Source: Micropterus salmoides
Lineage: Eukaryota > Chordata > Actinopteri > Centrarchiformes > Centrarchidae
Length of the DNA stretch: 64,000 nucleotides
NCBI RefSeq assembly: GCF_014851395.1
Contig: NW_024040041.1
Location: 9,912,041-9,976,040 of the forward strand
Direction: 5' to 3'
Position 1 is the first letter of the stretch, and the number at the start of each line of letters is the position of its first letter. Made by a program: the position numbers and the translations under genes. Below the pieces are notes generated by a model, which did no database searches, was not told the DNA's origin, and was given only the letters and a program-made list of their open reading frames with translations. Positions 1-11,815 of the stretch are shown piece by piece.

Positions 1-3000
1 ATGTGTGTTTTTTCGGCATGCACGTTCAAGAGTACGGCTCGGACTGCCCGCCTCCCAATCAGAGACGAGTTTACATCTCTTACCTGGACAGCGTGCACTT
101 CTTCCAACCTCGACACCTCAGGACTGTCGTCTACCATGAGATCCTGCTGGGCTACCTGGAGTATGTCAAGAGGCAGGGGTAAGAGAGAAATATTTACACA
201 ATGTCAAACATAATACGTGCAAGGACTCTAACTGAGCAGCTGAAGTCAGTCTTTGTGTTCCAGGTGCTGCTACAGACTGTTTCTAGTTGCATGAAAGCGC
301 AGATGGAATGGAAATCAATTTACTACTTTTGTAACGAATACAACTACATTTCACCCTGTCAGGTTTACAACGGGCCATATCTGGGCCTGTCCACCCAGTG
401 AAGGGGATGATTACATCTTCCATTGTCACCCAACGGACCAGAAGATCCCCAAGCCAAAGCGCCTGCAGGAGTGGTACAAAAAGATGCTAGACAAGGCTGT
501 TTCTGAGCGTATTGTCCATGATTACAAAGTGAGACATGTTTTCTGTTTTTAGATATTGTAAAAACAATGACTCATCCACAGTCCATATAATAGTCAAAAT
601 GTTGTACAGTATGAATACTTTTCTGTCTTTCTTAATAAATTTTTGAATTATGCTTAAAGCATATGTTCCCATTCTGCTAATACTATATTCTTTGAGTAAA
701 AGCACCACAGGTTTATCAGCTCTTGTGGAGATTTCAATCAAATATGAATATCTATGATTCCAAACTTCATTTGCTGGTGGAAATCATGTAATATGGTTAA
801 AATACCTGGAACAGCTTGATTATGATTGATTTATTTTTTACGGTCAAGAATGAACTTTGAACCTCAAAGGTATCAGTTCCATTGTTTCCTAAAACAGTGA
901 AAAGGTTAATAAGCACATAAATGACATCACAAACACTCATCTGTGTCGCTCTTTGTCCCTCAGGACATCTTCAAGCAGGCAACAGAGGACCGGCTGACCA
1001 GTGCCAAGGAGCTGCCGTACTTTGAGGGCGACTTCTGGCCCAACGTGCTGGAGGAGAGTATCAAGGAGCTGGAGCAGGAGGAAGAGGAGAGGAAGAGGGA
1101 GGAGAACAGCACCTCCAACGAGAGCACAGATGTGAGTGGAGTAAGAGTCCACTTGTAATCTTCACTTTCAGGCTCATTTTTGTCCCATAATGTTGTTTTT
1201 CATGTCAGTGCTATGTACTGACAATGTACATCAAACCGTTCACAGGCCACAAAAGGAGACAGCAAGAACGCCAAAAAGAAGAACAATAAAAAGACAAGCA
1301 AGAACAAGACCAGCATGAGTCGCGCCAATAAGAAGAAACCAGGGATGCCCAATGTTTCCAATGACCTTTCCCAGAAGCTCTACGCCACCATGGAGAAACA
1401 TAAGGAGGTATGCAAGTCTTATTTAACTATAGAAATGGTTGCTTACTATTCTATAGGATGATATGGTGTATAAGAACATTAAGTCATCAGTTATCAAATT
1501 CATTCCACTCTGTGAATACAGATCATTTAAATAGTAGTCCTCGTAGACATCTGGTACTATGGCAACAACTGAGCTTAGTAAAACTTTAAATTTTACTTAC
1601 AGCAGTCTAATACATCTAGATTAAATCTATAATCTATATTTTTATATTAACAATAGATTAAATGACTACTTGTACGTGGAAGGTGTTCTTGGAGAAGAAC
1701 CCACAGAGAATTATCTAGATTAATGAATACTCAACTAAAGTAAGTAAAACTATATATTAATAAAGTCAGTTGGATGAAGTCTTTAGAGTTTCACATGTCT
1801 GGTCGGGTCAACTAGTAGAAAGTCGGACCAATGTGCACCTTTTCCAACAAACCGCAACATTCTGAGAGTGTTCCCTTGACAACTATGCCTATACTGCATG
1901 CGGAATGTCAGCGCGCACAACTTCCTTTGTTGTTTATGTAGGTTAGCAAGGTGTCCATTACTCGCGCCTCTCTCTCTCTCATTGACAACAGACCCGTCTG
2001 TGAACAGCCTCTCCTCTTCATGCACAATCTGAATCAGAACATGCACTCGAGGAAGCGACGGGTGCCAAAAATTGATCATCCGCCAAAAACAAATAAAAGG
2101 CAATAAAGCTGTAACGGCCAGTATCTGTACATCTACAACTGCTTTTATCTCAAACAGTCATAACGTGCAAATAAACATCACTTTATGTCCGTGGTAACAA
2201 AGGTATGTCTTTGTGAAACGTTAATGTTTCTTTTAACAGAATAATCACAGTTGCAGTGTTTGCAGTTTCAGTCCTGACAAAACGTTATTATAAGCAATAA
2301 AATTAGACTATTGTTGCCAATGCAATTTGTGTTTGGAAGGTCTGTGTTTAATATACGTGTTAATATTTGGAAAACAGACTGTAGTCTTTAATTAACATGA
2401 TTCACAACTGCGTTAGGCTGTAAAGAAAATAAAGGAAGTGTCTCTCTTGCAATTATATAATTATTTTTGCTTGCTCTGTGCCAACCAATCCAGTCCAAAC
2501 ATTTGAAATATGGAGTTTTGTAGTAGCCTATTGCACTTGCCAAAAAGACAGATTAAAGCTCAATTAGTCCTTATTACCAGTTGAAATGCATTTAAATGGC
2601 CAATACAGCATATATAGCCTATGCAGTTTTGCACTTGCCAAAAAACTGATTCCACCTCACTACCTGTGGCTGAACGCTTCTCAAAATGAATGGATTTGAG
2701 TTATGGCTGATTATAGCTCACCTAGTCCTTTCAACCTGTTGAAATACCATTTTAAAGGGCCAATACAACAAGTAACACAAGTAGCTTTCCAATAGTCTGC
2801 CTGGTCAGTTGCTGCCTGGTCAGTGTGAACCCGACAATTGGGTTTTCTGAACATTCAAAAGACTGAAACCAACTGCTGCCAACTTCAGAATATTGAGTGT
2901 TAGTTGGGCGCAGTCTGTGCAGTGTGCAAGCAGCTTAAAGGAATCTACAAGAATAAGATAATCTGGTGACTGCAGCATCTGTTGACAGTAGGCCAAGATA

Positions 3001-6000
3001 TTGTACAGATGTCTGTACAGGCAGGGTCTGAATCACACATCGTCCACCGACTGTGAGAAAACCTACAGCTGATCATCTCCACTCTTAATTCCCAGGTCTT
3101 CTTTGTCATCCGCCTCATTGCTGGTCCCACCGCCAACTCGCTGCCGCCCATCACTGACCCGGATCCCCTGATGGCCTGTGACCTGATGGACGGCCGCGAT
3201 GCCTTCCTGACTCTGGCCCGGGACAAGCACCTGGAGTTCAGCTCCCTGAGGAGGTCTAGGTGGAGCTCCATGTGTATGTTGGTGGAGCTGCACAACCAAA
3301 GCCAGGACCGCTTCGTCTACACCTGCAATGAGTGTAAACACCATGTGGAGACCCGCTTCCACTGCACTGTCTGCGAGGTGAGAATCGGGACTCACACAAA
3401 TCTTGCTTTTATCCCTTTTTTAATTTTAGTGGAGAGCAAACTGCAGCAAACTGTGAATATTTTAAATACTGTAATGTGTGTTTCATCATCAGGTGGTAAC
3501 ATGTTCAGCACTAAGCTGGTATTTATCATACTTTGTCCCCTTAAACTCTCTATCACTTATTTTGAAAGTCAGTATAGCCAGTTAGATCATGCAGATGAGG
3601 TCTTGGCTCTGCATTTAAGGTTACCAGACAATTTTGTGAGCATAAAACAGTGATTTGATCGATATTCACATTCTTTGCCTTGGTGAACAGGTAGCATTTA
3701 AGTCGCTGTTCATACTTTTGTTGTTGTCTAATGTAATGAGAAGCAATCTTTCAATGAGACCTCCATAAATGTAATCAACAGTCTTGTTTCACTAAGAGAA
3801 TGGCGAGAGAGGAGAAAGGAAAACAGATGTAGCATTTATAGAACTCTTGTACTGACGAACCATTTTCGAATGCAAGCGTTCTAAAGAGGCACCGGAACAT
3901 CTTTTGAAGATTTTTAATAGTTTGCAAAACACTTAAGAGGTACTGTAATCGCGTTTCAAAGCACTTATCCAATGATTTTCTTTTTCGTTTAAATGGCTAC
4001 TGAATAAATAACAGACAACAGAAGCCTGGTGGATTAAGAGATGTGCTTTTTTTACCTCTCCTACAATTTGGAACAGCTGCTAAGTTGGCCTGAGGAGGGT
4101 GTCGAAAGCCATGTGCAACCCTGGATACACATGGAGTAGGTAGCAGCCCAGGGTCCACACCAGTTGCTGTAGGGTATGGGTGAGAGGATGAAGTAGGAAC
4201 CAGTTTTTAAGGCTTATCAAAAGCCACATGGTTTGAGACAAGACTGGACTGATATGTAGCATTTTAGTTTCACAGGTCTGAAAATACAGGTTCAAGTCTG
4301 AACATGTATTAATTAATCCAATACTCATACCCATATTCATTTTCCCATTATTCCTTCTTCTCCTCCAGGACTATGACTTGTGCATCACCTGCTATAACAC
4401 TAAAGGTCATGAGCACAAGATGGATAAGCTGGGGCTCGGACTGGACGACGACAGCAACAACCCGGCAGCAGCAGCTACCCAGAGCCCTGGAGACTCTCGC
4501 CGGCTCAGCATCCAGCGATGTATCCAGTCGCTGGTCCACGCATGCCAGTGCCGCAACGCCAACTGCTCCCTGCCATCCTGCCAGAAAATGAAGCGTGTTG
4601 TTCAGCACACAAAAGGCTGCAAGCGCAAGACAAATGGCGGCTGTCCCATCTGCAAGCAGCTCATTGCTCTGTGCTGCTACCATGCCAAACACTGTCAGGA
4701 GAACAAATGTCCAGTCCCGTTCTGTCTGAACATCAAGCAAAAGCTTCGGCAGCAGCAGCTGCAGCACAGGCTCCAGCAGGCCCAGATGTTGAGGAGAAGG
4801 ATGGCCAGCATGCAGAGGGTGGGGCAGCAAGCCGGAGGGCCAGCAGGAGGACCTGTAGGACTTCCTTCACCAGGCAACAATGGTACCACAGCACCCAGTA
4901 CCCCAACTTCTGGTGGTACCCAACCCCCAACACCCCAAACCCCGACTCAGACCATGCCTCCAGTCCCCCAGCAAGGAATGGGCCCTGGATCTGGAGTCCA
5001 GCAGCAACAGCAGCCAGGTGGGATGCCCCCTCAAAGTGGCATGCCTCCTCAGCACCCCCTTCACCACCAGTTCCAGCAGATGGCAGGTGGAGGAGGCGGG
5101 GCTGGGGGGATAATGAGCTCTCCCCAACATCAGCAGCAGATGCATCCTCAGGTCCAGCAGCAACAGCAAAGTGGAGCAGGGACCAACCTTCAACAGCTCC
5201 AACAGCATCCAAACAATTTGCCTCCATATGCCAGCAGACCCCCGGGCTCCTCCCCAATCCATCAGTCCCAGGGCAAACCGGTCCTTGGCTCTGCAACGCC
5301 TCCCCAGCAGCACCCTGGTGGCGCTGTCATGGCTGGAAGTGTTGGGGGCAAACACCCTCCCAGCCAGCCCCCAGGCCAGCCTTCCCTTCTACAGCAGCAA
5401 CAACACCCCTCTTCTGGCCCTCCACCGGCAGCAGTAGAAATTGCTATGAAGATCCAACAGGTAGCCGATGCTCAGAGGAAGATGGCTCTACAGAGACAAG
5501 CAGCCCAGGCAGCTGCAGGCATGATGCCACCTCATCATCAACAGGGCCAAGGTCAACAGATGGGCATGGGACACCAAGGGTCAGTAGGGATGGTTGTTTC
5601 CCAGAGCATGCCACCACAGACCCAAGCAGCAGTGGCGGCTGCTCGGGCCCACATGGATCAACAACAAGGTGCTCCACCAGGGATGATGGTTGGTGCTGGT
5701 GGGCCCATGCAGCAACCCCCTCAGCAGGGTAACCTGCCCCAGGGCCAGCTCCCCCCTCAGGTACAGCTTCAACAACAGAGGATGGGTGCGCCACTTCAAA
5801 ACCCCCAACAGCAGCAACAACAGTGGGCAGGCCAGGGGATGCCACCTCAGCAGAGGCAAGCTATGATGAACCAAATGGGCCATCCAACAATGATGGCAGC
5901 TCAACAACAACAGCAGCAGCAAATGCAACAACAACAGCAGCAGCACCAACAAGCTCAGGGCCATGCTGCCTTGATGAATATGGCACAGCAGCAGCAAGGT

Positions 6001-6407
6001 GCTGGTGGCGGTCCAGGGGGGCCTGTCCCTGGAGTTACCGGTGTCCCAGGGGTTGGAGCTGCTGGTGGGAACATTCCCCAGGCAGCCCTCCAGGAGCTGT
6101 TAAGGACACTTCGCTCACCCAGCTCACCACTCCAGCAACAGCAAGTCCTCAACATCTTGCGGTCTAACCCACAGCTCATGGCTGCTTTTATCAAGCAGAG
6201 AGCCTCAAAATACAAGGGGGGGCCAGTTGGACCAGGTGGTGTCCCTGGAGGTCCCGGTCCCACAGGGGGTCCTGTTGGTAATGTCATGCCAGGAGGCGGC
6301 CCACAGGTGAACATTAATGCTGCAGGTGCCAGCCAGCCAGGTATGCACATGGGAGGCCAGGGAGGGACGAATGTAAACATGGCCACTATTGCCCAGCTGC
6401 AGCAAGT

Positions 6408-6450
<43 letters not shown>

Positions 6451-7183
6451 CAACAGCAACAGCAACAACAGCAGCTACAGCAGCAGCAGTTACAGCAGCA
6501 GCAGCAGCAACAACAGCAGCAACAACAACAGCTACAGCAACAACAACAGCTACAACAGCAACAGCTACAACAGCAACAGTTACAACAGCAGCAGAGGCCG
6601 ATGCTGAACAGTTTACAACAGCAGCAAGTGGCAGCTCTCCAGCAGCAACAACAGCAGCAACAAGGGGTAGGAAGAGGTATGCAGGGCCAGGGGACGCAGA
6701 TGGCAAATCTCAATCCCCAGTTTAGAGAGCTGCTCATGAGACGGCATCTCCAGCAGCAGCAGCAACAACAACAGCAACAGCAGCAAATGGGAGTAAATCA
6801 TGGTCAGTTCCAGCAGCCACAGCCTCCACAGGGGCAGGGTTACATGGGACAGCCTGGGATGCAGCCTCAGGGCCCACCTGGAGGTCCACCTCTTGGCCCT
6901 CAGCAGCCCAGTGGTCCCCCAGGCCAGCAGGGGCAAGGTTATCCGGGGTCAGTGGCCCAGCAGCAGGTCACAGCTGCACTCCAGCAGAGGCTCCAGCACC
7001 AGCACCACCTTCAGATGCAGCAGCAGAATGCCATGGCTGGCCTCCCAGGTGGGGATGCAGGGCCAGGTGGAGGAGGTGTAGGAGGTCCTCAGCAGCCACC
7101 TCAGGGCTCTCAGCCCACTCAGAGTGGCCCCCCACCTTCATCTTCTCAGGTTCTGCTCCAACAGGCCCTCCACCAGAGACTGC

Positions 7184-7224
<41 letters not shown>

Positions 7225-7698
7225 CTGGGCCCTGGCGGGTCACCAGCCCAGCACAGCAATCCCATGAGCCCTCAGCAGCCGCAGCAGATGGCCCAGTCGC
7301 CACACCCACATCTGCAGGGTCAGACGCTGCCCACATCGCTGGCTAACCAGGTGCGATCCCCACAGCCTTCACCCAGACCTCAGTCGCAGCCACCACACTC
7401 CAGCCCGTCCCCGCGCATGCAGCCCCAGCCCTCGCCACATCACATCTCCCCCCAGATGCAGACGGGTTCCCCACACCCTGGCCACCTGAACCAGCACCAC
7501 CCGGGTATGGTCCCTCCACAACAACAGCAACAGCCATCGACCCAGCAGCAGCAACAGAACTCTATGGACCAGTTTGGGTCGGACCAGAGTGCCATGCTAT
7601 CTCAGTTGAGTGGCATGGCTGGTCTGCACGGGCCAGGGGGGAACGGTCAAGACCCGCTGGGCCAGAATATGAATCACAACCCTTTAGACATCATGTAG
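1..7698 (+). CDS. ep300: Histone acetyltransferase p300, 3' part of gene (partial at 5' end)
   Basis: Transcriptional co-activator that acetylates histones and other nuclear proteins. Six exons are seen: <3-178, 363-528, 964-1131, 1246-1407, 3096-3377 and 4369-7698. All phases join and all introns are GT..AG. The window opens inside the acetyltransferase domain (VCFFGMHVQEYGSDCP). Acetyl-CoA-site residues known from human p300 are present: DSVHFF, RTVVYH, HIWACP and the catalytic Tyr in EWYKKM. Exon 4 holds the Lys-rich autoregulatory loop (AKKKNNKKTSKN). Exon 5 and the start of exon 6 encode the ZZ finger; TAZ2 follows (about 4480-4830), and the IBiD/NCBD helices lie at 6070-6214. The choice of EP300 over CREBBP rests on KAVSERIVHDYK, CITCYNTK, ATQSPGDSRR, MASMQR and an LDI-type C-terminus. 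An oddity is TRFHCTVCE where human has TRWHCTVCE. Whether this is the fish a or b copy cannot be told. Confidence 0.96.
6409..6594 (+). repeat. Polyglutamine tract in ep300 last exon (62 codons)
   Basis: An uninterrupted run of 62 codons reads only Gln or Leu: 56 Gln from mixed CAG/CAA and 6 Leu from CTA or TTA. The first 22 codons are pure Gln. It lies after the IBiD domain, where mammalian p300 has much shorter Gln runs. Further runs of 8-14 Gln lie near 6750-6785 and 7187-7222. Confidence 0.95.
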
Positions 7699-9260
7699 GA
7701 ATTCTACTTAATGTGTCAAGTTGAGCTGAAACGCGTTGTGATTCTTCGCACAAACTGCACTCACCCAGGACAGTGTTACTGTTATTACTTAGCCTTTCTT
7801 TTTTATACTATTATTAAATGTTATTTAAAATGTTTTCAATAAAGATGCATTGAACTGAACTTCCTATGGGAGATGAACAATAAATCAAGCAGTTGTTAAA
7901 TAAAGAGTAAATGTAAGTTATTGCTGTTAATATATTTTTTTGCCAACTGTGGACAAAGAGGGGGGATGGTTTCTCTAGCACGCCCCCTCACCTCCACCTC
8001 TTGCTGAATACAAGAAAGGTGATATTTTTCGGGGGTAAATGGGAGTAATTGCCTTTTTTAAGAAATGTTTTTAAGATTTTAAAAGTGGTCAAGAATTAAA
8101 GAGGAAATGCAAAGAACTTTTTTTTTTTTTAAATCAGTTTCACTTCCCATTATTCAGTCTGTCTATTTGTTTTAGGGAGTGATGTGGATTATTAATGTAA
8201 ATCCAAACATGATGCATATCTTCATTTTTAAATGTTTGGGTTTGCTTTATTTATTTTCTTTTGGGGGTGGGGGTGTTATGTACCCTGAGACTGCTACAAT
8301 TCGTATAGAAATATATTTTTGTTATTGACTGTTAAGAGGGGGATAGTGGATATTTCCTTTCACTTTAGATGTCTTTAGTTGTCTGTCCAGGCAGGAATAA
8401 TTAAATGTCAGTGTTTAATTGCAGTGGTCGAGCTCTGCTGTGAGTTTGAGACGTTGAACGGACATTTTGTGACGTCCCGGCCAGCTTCTGTATTGGACAT
8501 CGGTCATGCTGGAAGGGACTCTTCCCTTGCAAACATGCAAGCCCTCTCCCTCGAATGTGTGTGCACTCCTTCCTTTAAAGACACTTAATATGGAGCAGTG
8601 GAGGCTTGGGGAGGGGGGGTGCATACCTGTGTGCCTGTAACATTTTGAGTACATGGGCTGGGATGTGAAAAACTGGGTGGGGTGGGCTCCTTTTACTGTT
8701 TTTAGGATTCTGCTGTTTGGAGTAAACAGAGGATTTTGATCCAAATGAACTGTGTTGCACAGAAATGAGGAGAAAGGAGGAGATATGAGCAGTCAGTCTC
8801 AGTCTCCGTCTCTTTCTGCCTCGTCCCCTTTGCTGCTTCCCTTGGACTCTACCCCCCCCCCCCCTCCTCTGGGGGAAGCCGTCGCCCCCCCCCAACTCCA
8901 TCCTCTTTATCTTTCTGCTAAGAACTTTGGGAGTTTAATTTAATATTTTTTACTGTACAAAGGAAACAAACTGTGGACTCAAATACTGTTTTTATAATAA
9001 AATGAAAATTACCAACAGTGACGTGTCCTGCATGTGGCTGTTTGTTAGAAAAAAGATTGGGTATTTGGTGAATGTGCTGTCTGTAACGCTGCACAGTTAA
9101 CCTGCCCCAAGGCAAATTAATGGAGTCGTCTTTCCTACAGGGTCTTGACAGGGACATGAGTACTGACTTTACAATAAGGTGACAACCAATACAGAGCATT
9201 ATATTTTAGCAAGATAGGTCAGTAGTATGCTGCTGTCCCAGACTTCCTGTGTAAATAAAG
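7699..9260 (+). other. ep300 3' untranslated region with several poly(A) signals
   Basis: No coding exon is recognised here. AATAAA hexamers occur at 7838, 7879 and 7899, close after the stop, and again at 8996 and 9254, so both short and long 3' ends are possible. The stretch contains poly-C runs near 8851-8866 and 8885-8893 and T-rich, AU-rich parts. Where the transcript really ends is inferred only. Confidence 0.55.
7838..7904 (+). terminator. Cluster of three proximal poly(A) signals of ep300
   Basis: Three AATAAA hexamers occur within 67 bases, starting 140 bases after the ep300 stop codon. A T-rich stretch follows at about 7930-7940. Confidence 0.6.
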
Positions 9261-10705
9261 ATTAAAGATTTGCTGCATTTGAACTTTTTTCCATTCTCAA
9301 GAGGATTCCTGACCGTGTAGGTGGTTTTACACTAGTATTCCCAGCTGTGAAAAGAATGATGCACATTGTGATGATAACTACAAATTATGACTACTACTCA
9401 TATTGCTCCCAGTAAGTTAATGCAGCATTTGGGTCAGGTGGGCCTCATCAGATAACATTTCTCGCTCCTCTTCTGTGCAGTGGCAGCAGAAAGTCTTACA
9501 GTGGGGTACATGAGTCAAAAACAAGTACTCATTTAGAACTACTTATCCTTTGCAGGGTCTTGGGGAGACAATCACAAGAGGTGGGGTAAAACCTGGACAG
9601 GTCGCCAGTTCATCTCAGGGCTGCATTTATTTATTACACTGATTGAACAATAACTGGAATAATAGATTTTAATAATGTGCAGTTTATGATGCCCCCCCTT
9701 AAAGTTTCTAAACTTGGCTTTACTTTTATGTTTGGATAACATTTATAGTGTTTCTCCCTGTGATCACAGCTGATTTATATAGCAAAGTGAAAAGAGGCTG
9801 AGTAGGAGAAGTACATACCAGAACATACCCAAATGATTCTCACTGATCTTGTTATTTTTCAGGCTAAAATGAAATGTTCACATGGGTATGTTTGAAGCTG
9901 AATAAGAAGCACTCAGAGCTTCTTGTTTCCTGAATGTTTCTTGTTAGTGCCCTCCCCCCCTCTTCCAGTGCTGCACACTTCAGACATACTGAGCCTATGA
10001 TTCAGAGACTATTAACTTGCACTTAATGGCGTCACTTACAGTCATGTCTTTCCTGAGAGCAACATGCCATCTAGTGGTGACACTGGACAGTGTGTTCAAT
10101 ATTAAGGTAGTAAGAATGGACACATTCAATGGTTTTAACAGATACTTCACCAGAATTTTAGTAAAATACTGGAGTTAAAGTAACAAGTTGCATCAATATA
10201 AAAACTTATTTCAGAAAGGAGAATGTTTCATGTGATCAATAGGCTTTCAAAAGGCAGAGAAGACAGAGCACATACACTAGTAGCAGGTTTGAAGAAAGAA
10301 GTGTCCAGAATACTCTTCTCCTTTTTGGGAAAGTGACTAACACTTCCAGAAAGTTGACATTTGCGCATTTTCACTACTCAAGTGCAGTACTCAAAGTAGA
10401 ATTAGACTTTAAAGATCTGTCTTTATTAAGATTAATAAATGAATAAAACAGAGCTACAGTGTGTTGACTTTCAGGACTTTAAGATTTGGCGGCGCTGTTG
10501 ACCGCAAAACATCATCAAAATCAGTGTATCTTTGGGTTGACCAAAAGGTTACTTTTTTGCTCAGACAGGAGAAAATGTCTTGCTTGATGTTTAAATTGTG
10601 TATGTATGTCTAAAGTATAATCACTACAAATGTTGTGCTGTGATGCGAGGTGTCATTTTCCTCCTCAACCCCGTCTGAGTAATCCCACATGATAAATATT
10701 CTCCA
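9261..10705. other. Intergenic spacer between ep300 and cbx7
   Basis: No exon is recognised. At about 9540-9630 there is a decayed copy of the repeat also seen at 46410-46520 (shared CTTATCC, then CCTGGACAGGTCGCCAGT). The rest looks like unique AT-rich DNA. Confidence 0.5.
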
Positions 10706-11769
10706 CGAGGCAGTTCTTTTTGTACATATTTATTGGAAATACAAGCAAAATAAAGTTTTCTTTGTTTGTTTTTTTTTTTACAGAGAAGACATGTTTGACA
10801 GTTCATCTTTATCAGAGACTGATTGAGACACAATAAGTGACATAAGTTAGTTTAAGCTTATACATGTGACATGCAATAAATAATAGTTCACTACAGCCTG
10901 ACCAAACATACATCTGCTTCCATTTGTACATAACCCTACACAGCGTAACAGCGGCAGTAAGCTGATATCACTTTTGAAATGCACAAAGGCTAGTGAAAAG
11001 AGTGGACTATCAATTGGTAATACAAAAATAGAACCAGGAAGCATTTCGTACTTGAAAAGTAAAAGGACAGACAGACAGCAAACACAACTGTGTACTTCTT
11101 TTTGTGCACCCATCCTCCTTGAAATACAGAACTTCATCTAAGCGGCAGGCATTATCGCTCCGTCTTTGTTTTATTTCTTTTGTGACAGAAATAAACCTCT
11201 TCAACACACCACAGGACAGGGTTTTGTGCATATGTGGCACAGACTGACAGGGCATGCGGTTCGCTCAGTACGAATACTGGAAAAACAGCAATATCTGTAC
11301 AAAACATTATCCGTAAGAAAGAGGAGCGACTGAAACAAGCCCCGAGAAAAGATCTGAGTGTGAGACCTATGTCTAGCTGGAAAGCACTGAGGACGACTGA
11401 AAAAAGTAACTGCATGGAAGTTGTAGTGTGGACTGTAATGTTTCAGGACTGCTGTCTCACCATCTTTCTCTCGCTCCCATTAAATGCAGCGACCCCAGGA
11501 GTGAAACCTGCCACTGAGATCCATTTAGTCCCCTGGATTGCAATGGATGACTTGAGATCATGTTTGGGGCCTCAGGCTTCCTATCTCACCTAATAAAATG
11601 AACCACAATGATAAAATTTCCACTCATTTTTTTATTCAAAGGCAATAATGTCTTCATTGAACTCAGTAGGAAATGAGTGTAACTTTGTAAACATGTGGAA
11701 TTCTCTTACATAAACAACTATTTACATGTTCAAAATGAGTGGCAAGTCTACTTATGGTTATTTTGATCT

Positions 11770-11801
<32 letters not shown>

Positions 11802-11815
11802 GTCTTTCTCATCAC
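10706..11815 (-). other. cbx7 3' untranslated region
   Basis: This follows the cbx7 stop codon. A minus-strand AATAAA lies at 10734-10729, giving a UTR of about 1.1 kb. A pure CT run (11776-11801) sits directly next to the stop codon. The extent is inferred from the hexamer only. Confidence 0.55.

Noticed and set aside
1783..2103. 106-codon minus-strand frame in ep300 intron
   Set aside because: No homology recognised; no splice context; inside a well-defined intron between exons at 1407 and 3096.
4518..5732. 404-codon plus-strand frame overlapping the ep300 last exon
   Set aside because: Composition (Ala/Ser/Thr/Trp-rich) is what a shifted reading of the p300 Gln-rich exon gives. The true frame has clear TAZ2 and IBiD domains.
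5955..6737. Long minus-strand frame of almost pure Cys (260 codons) opposite the Gln tract
   Set aside because: It is the antisense shadow of CAG/CAA repeats (CTG/TTG read in another frame). No start context, domain or splice logic.
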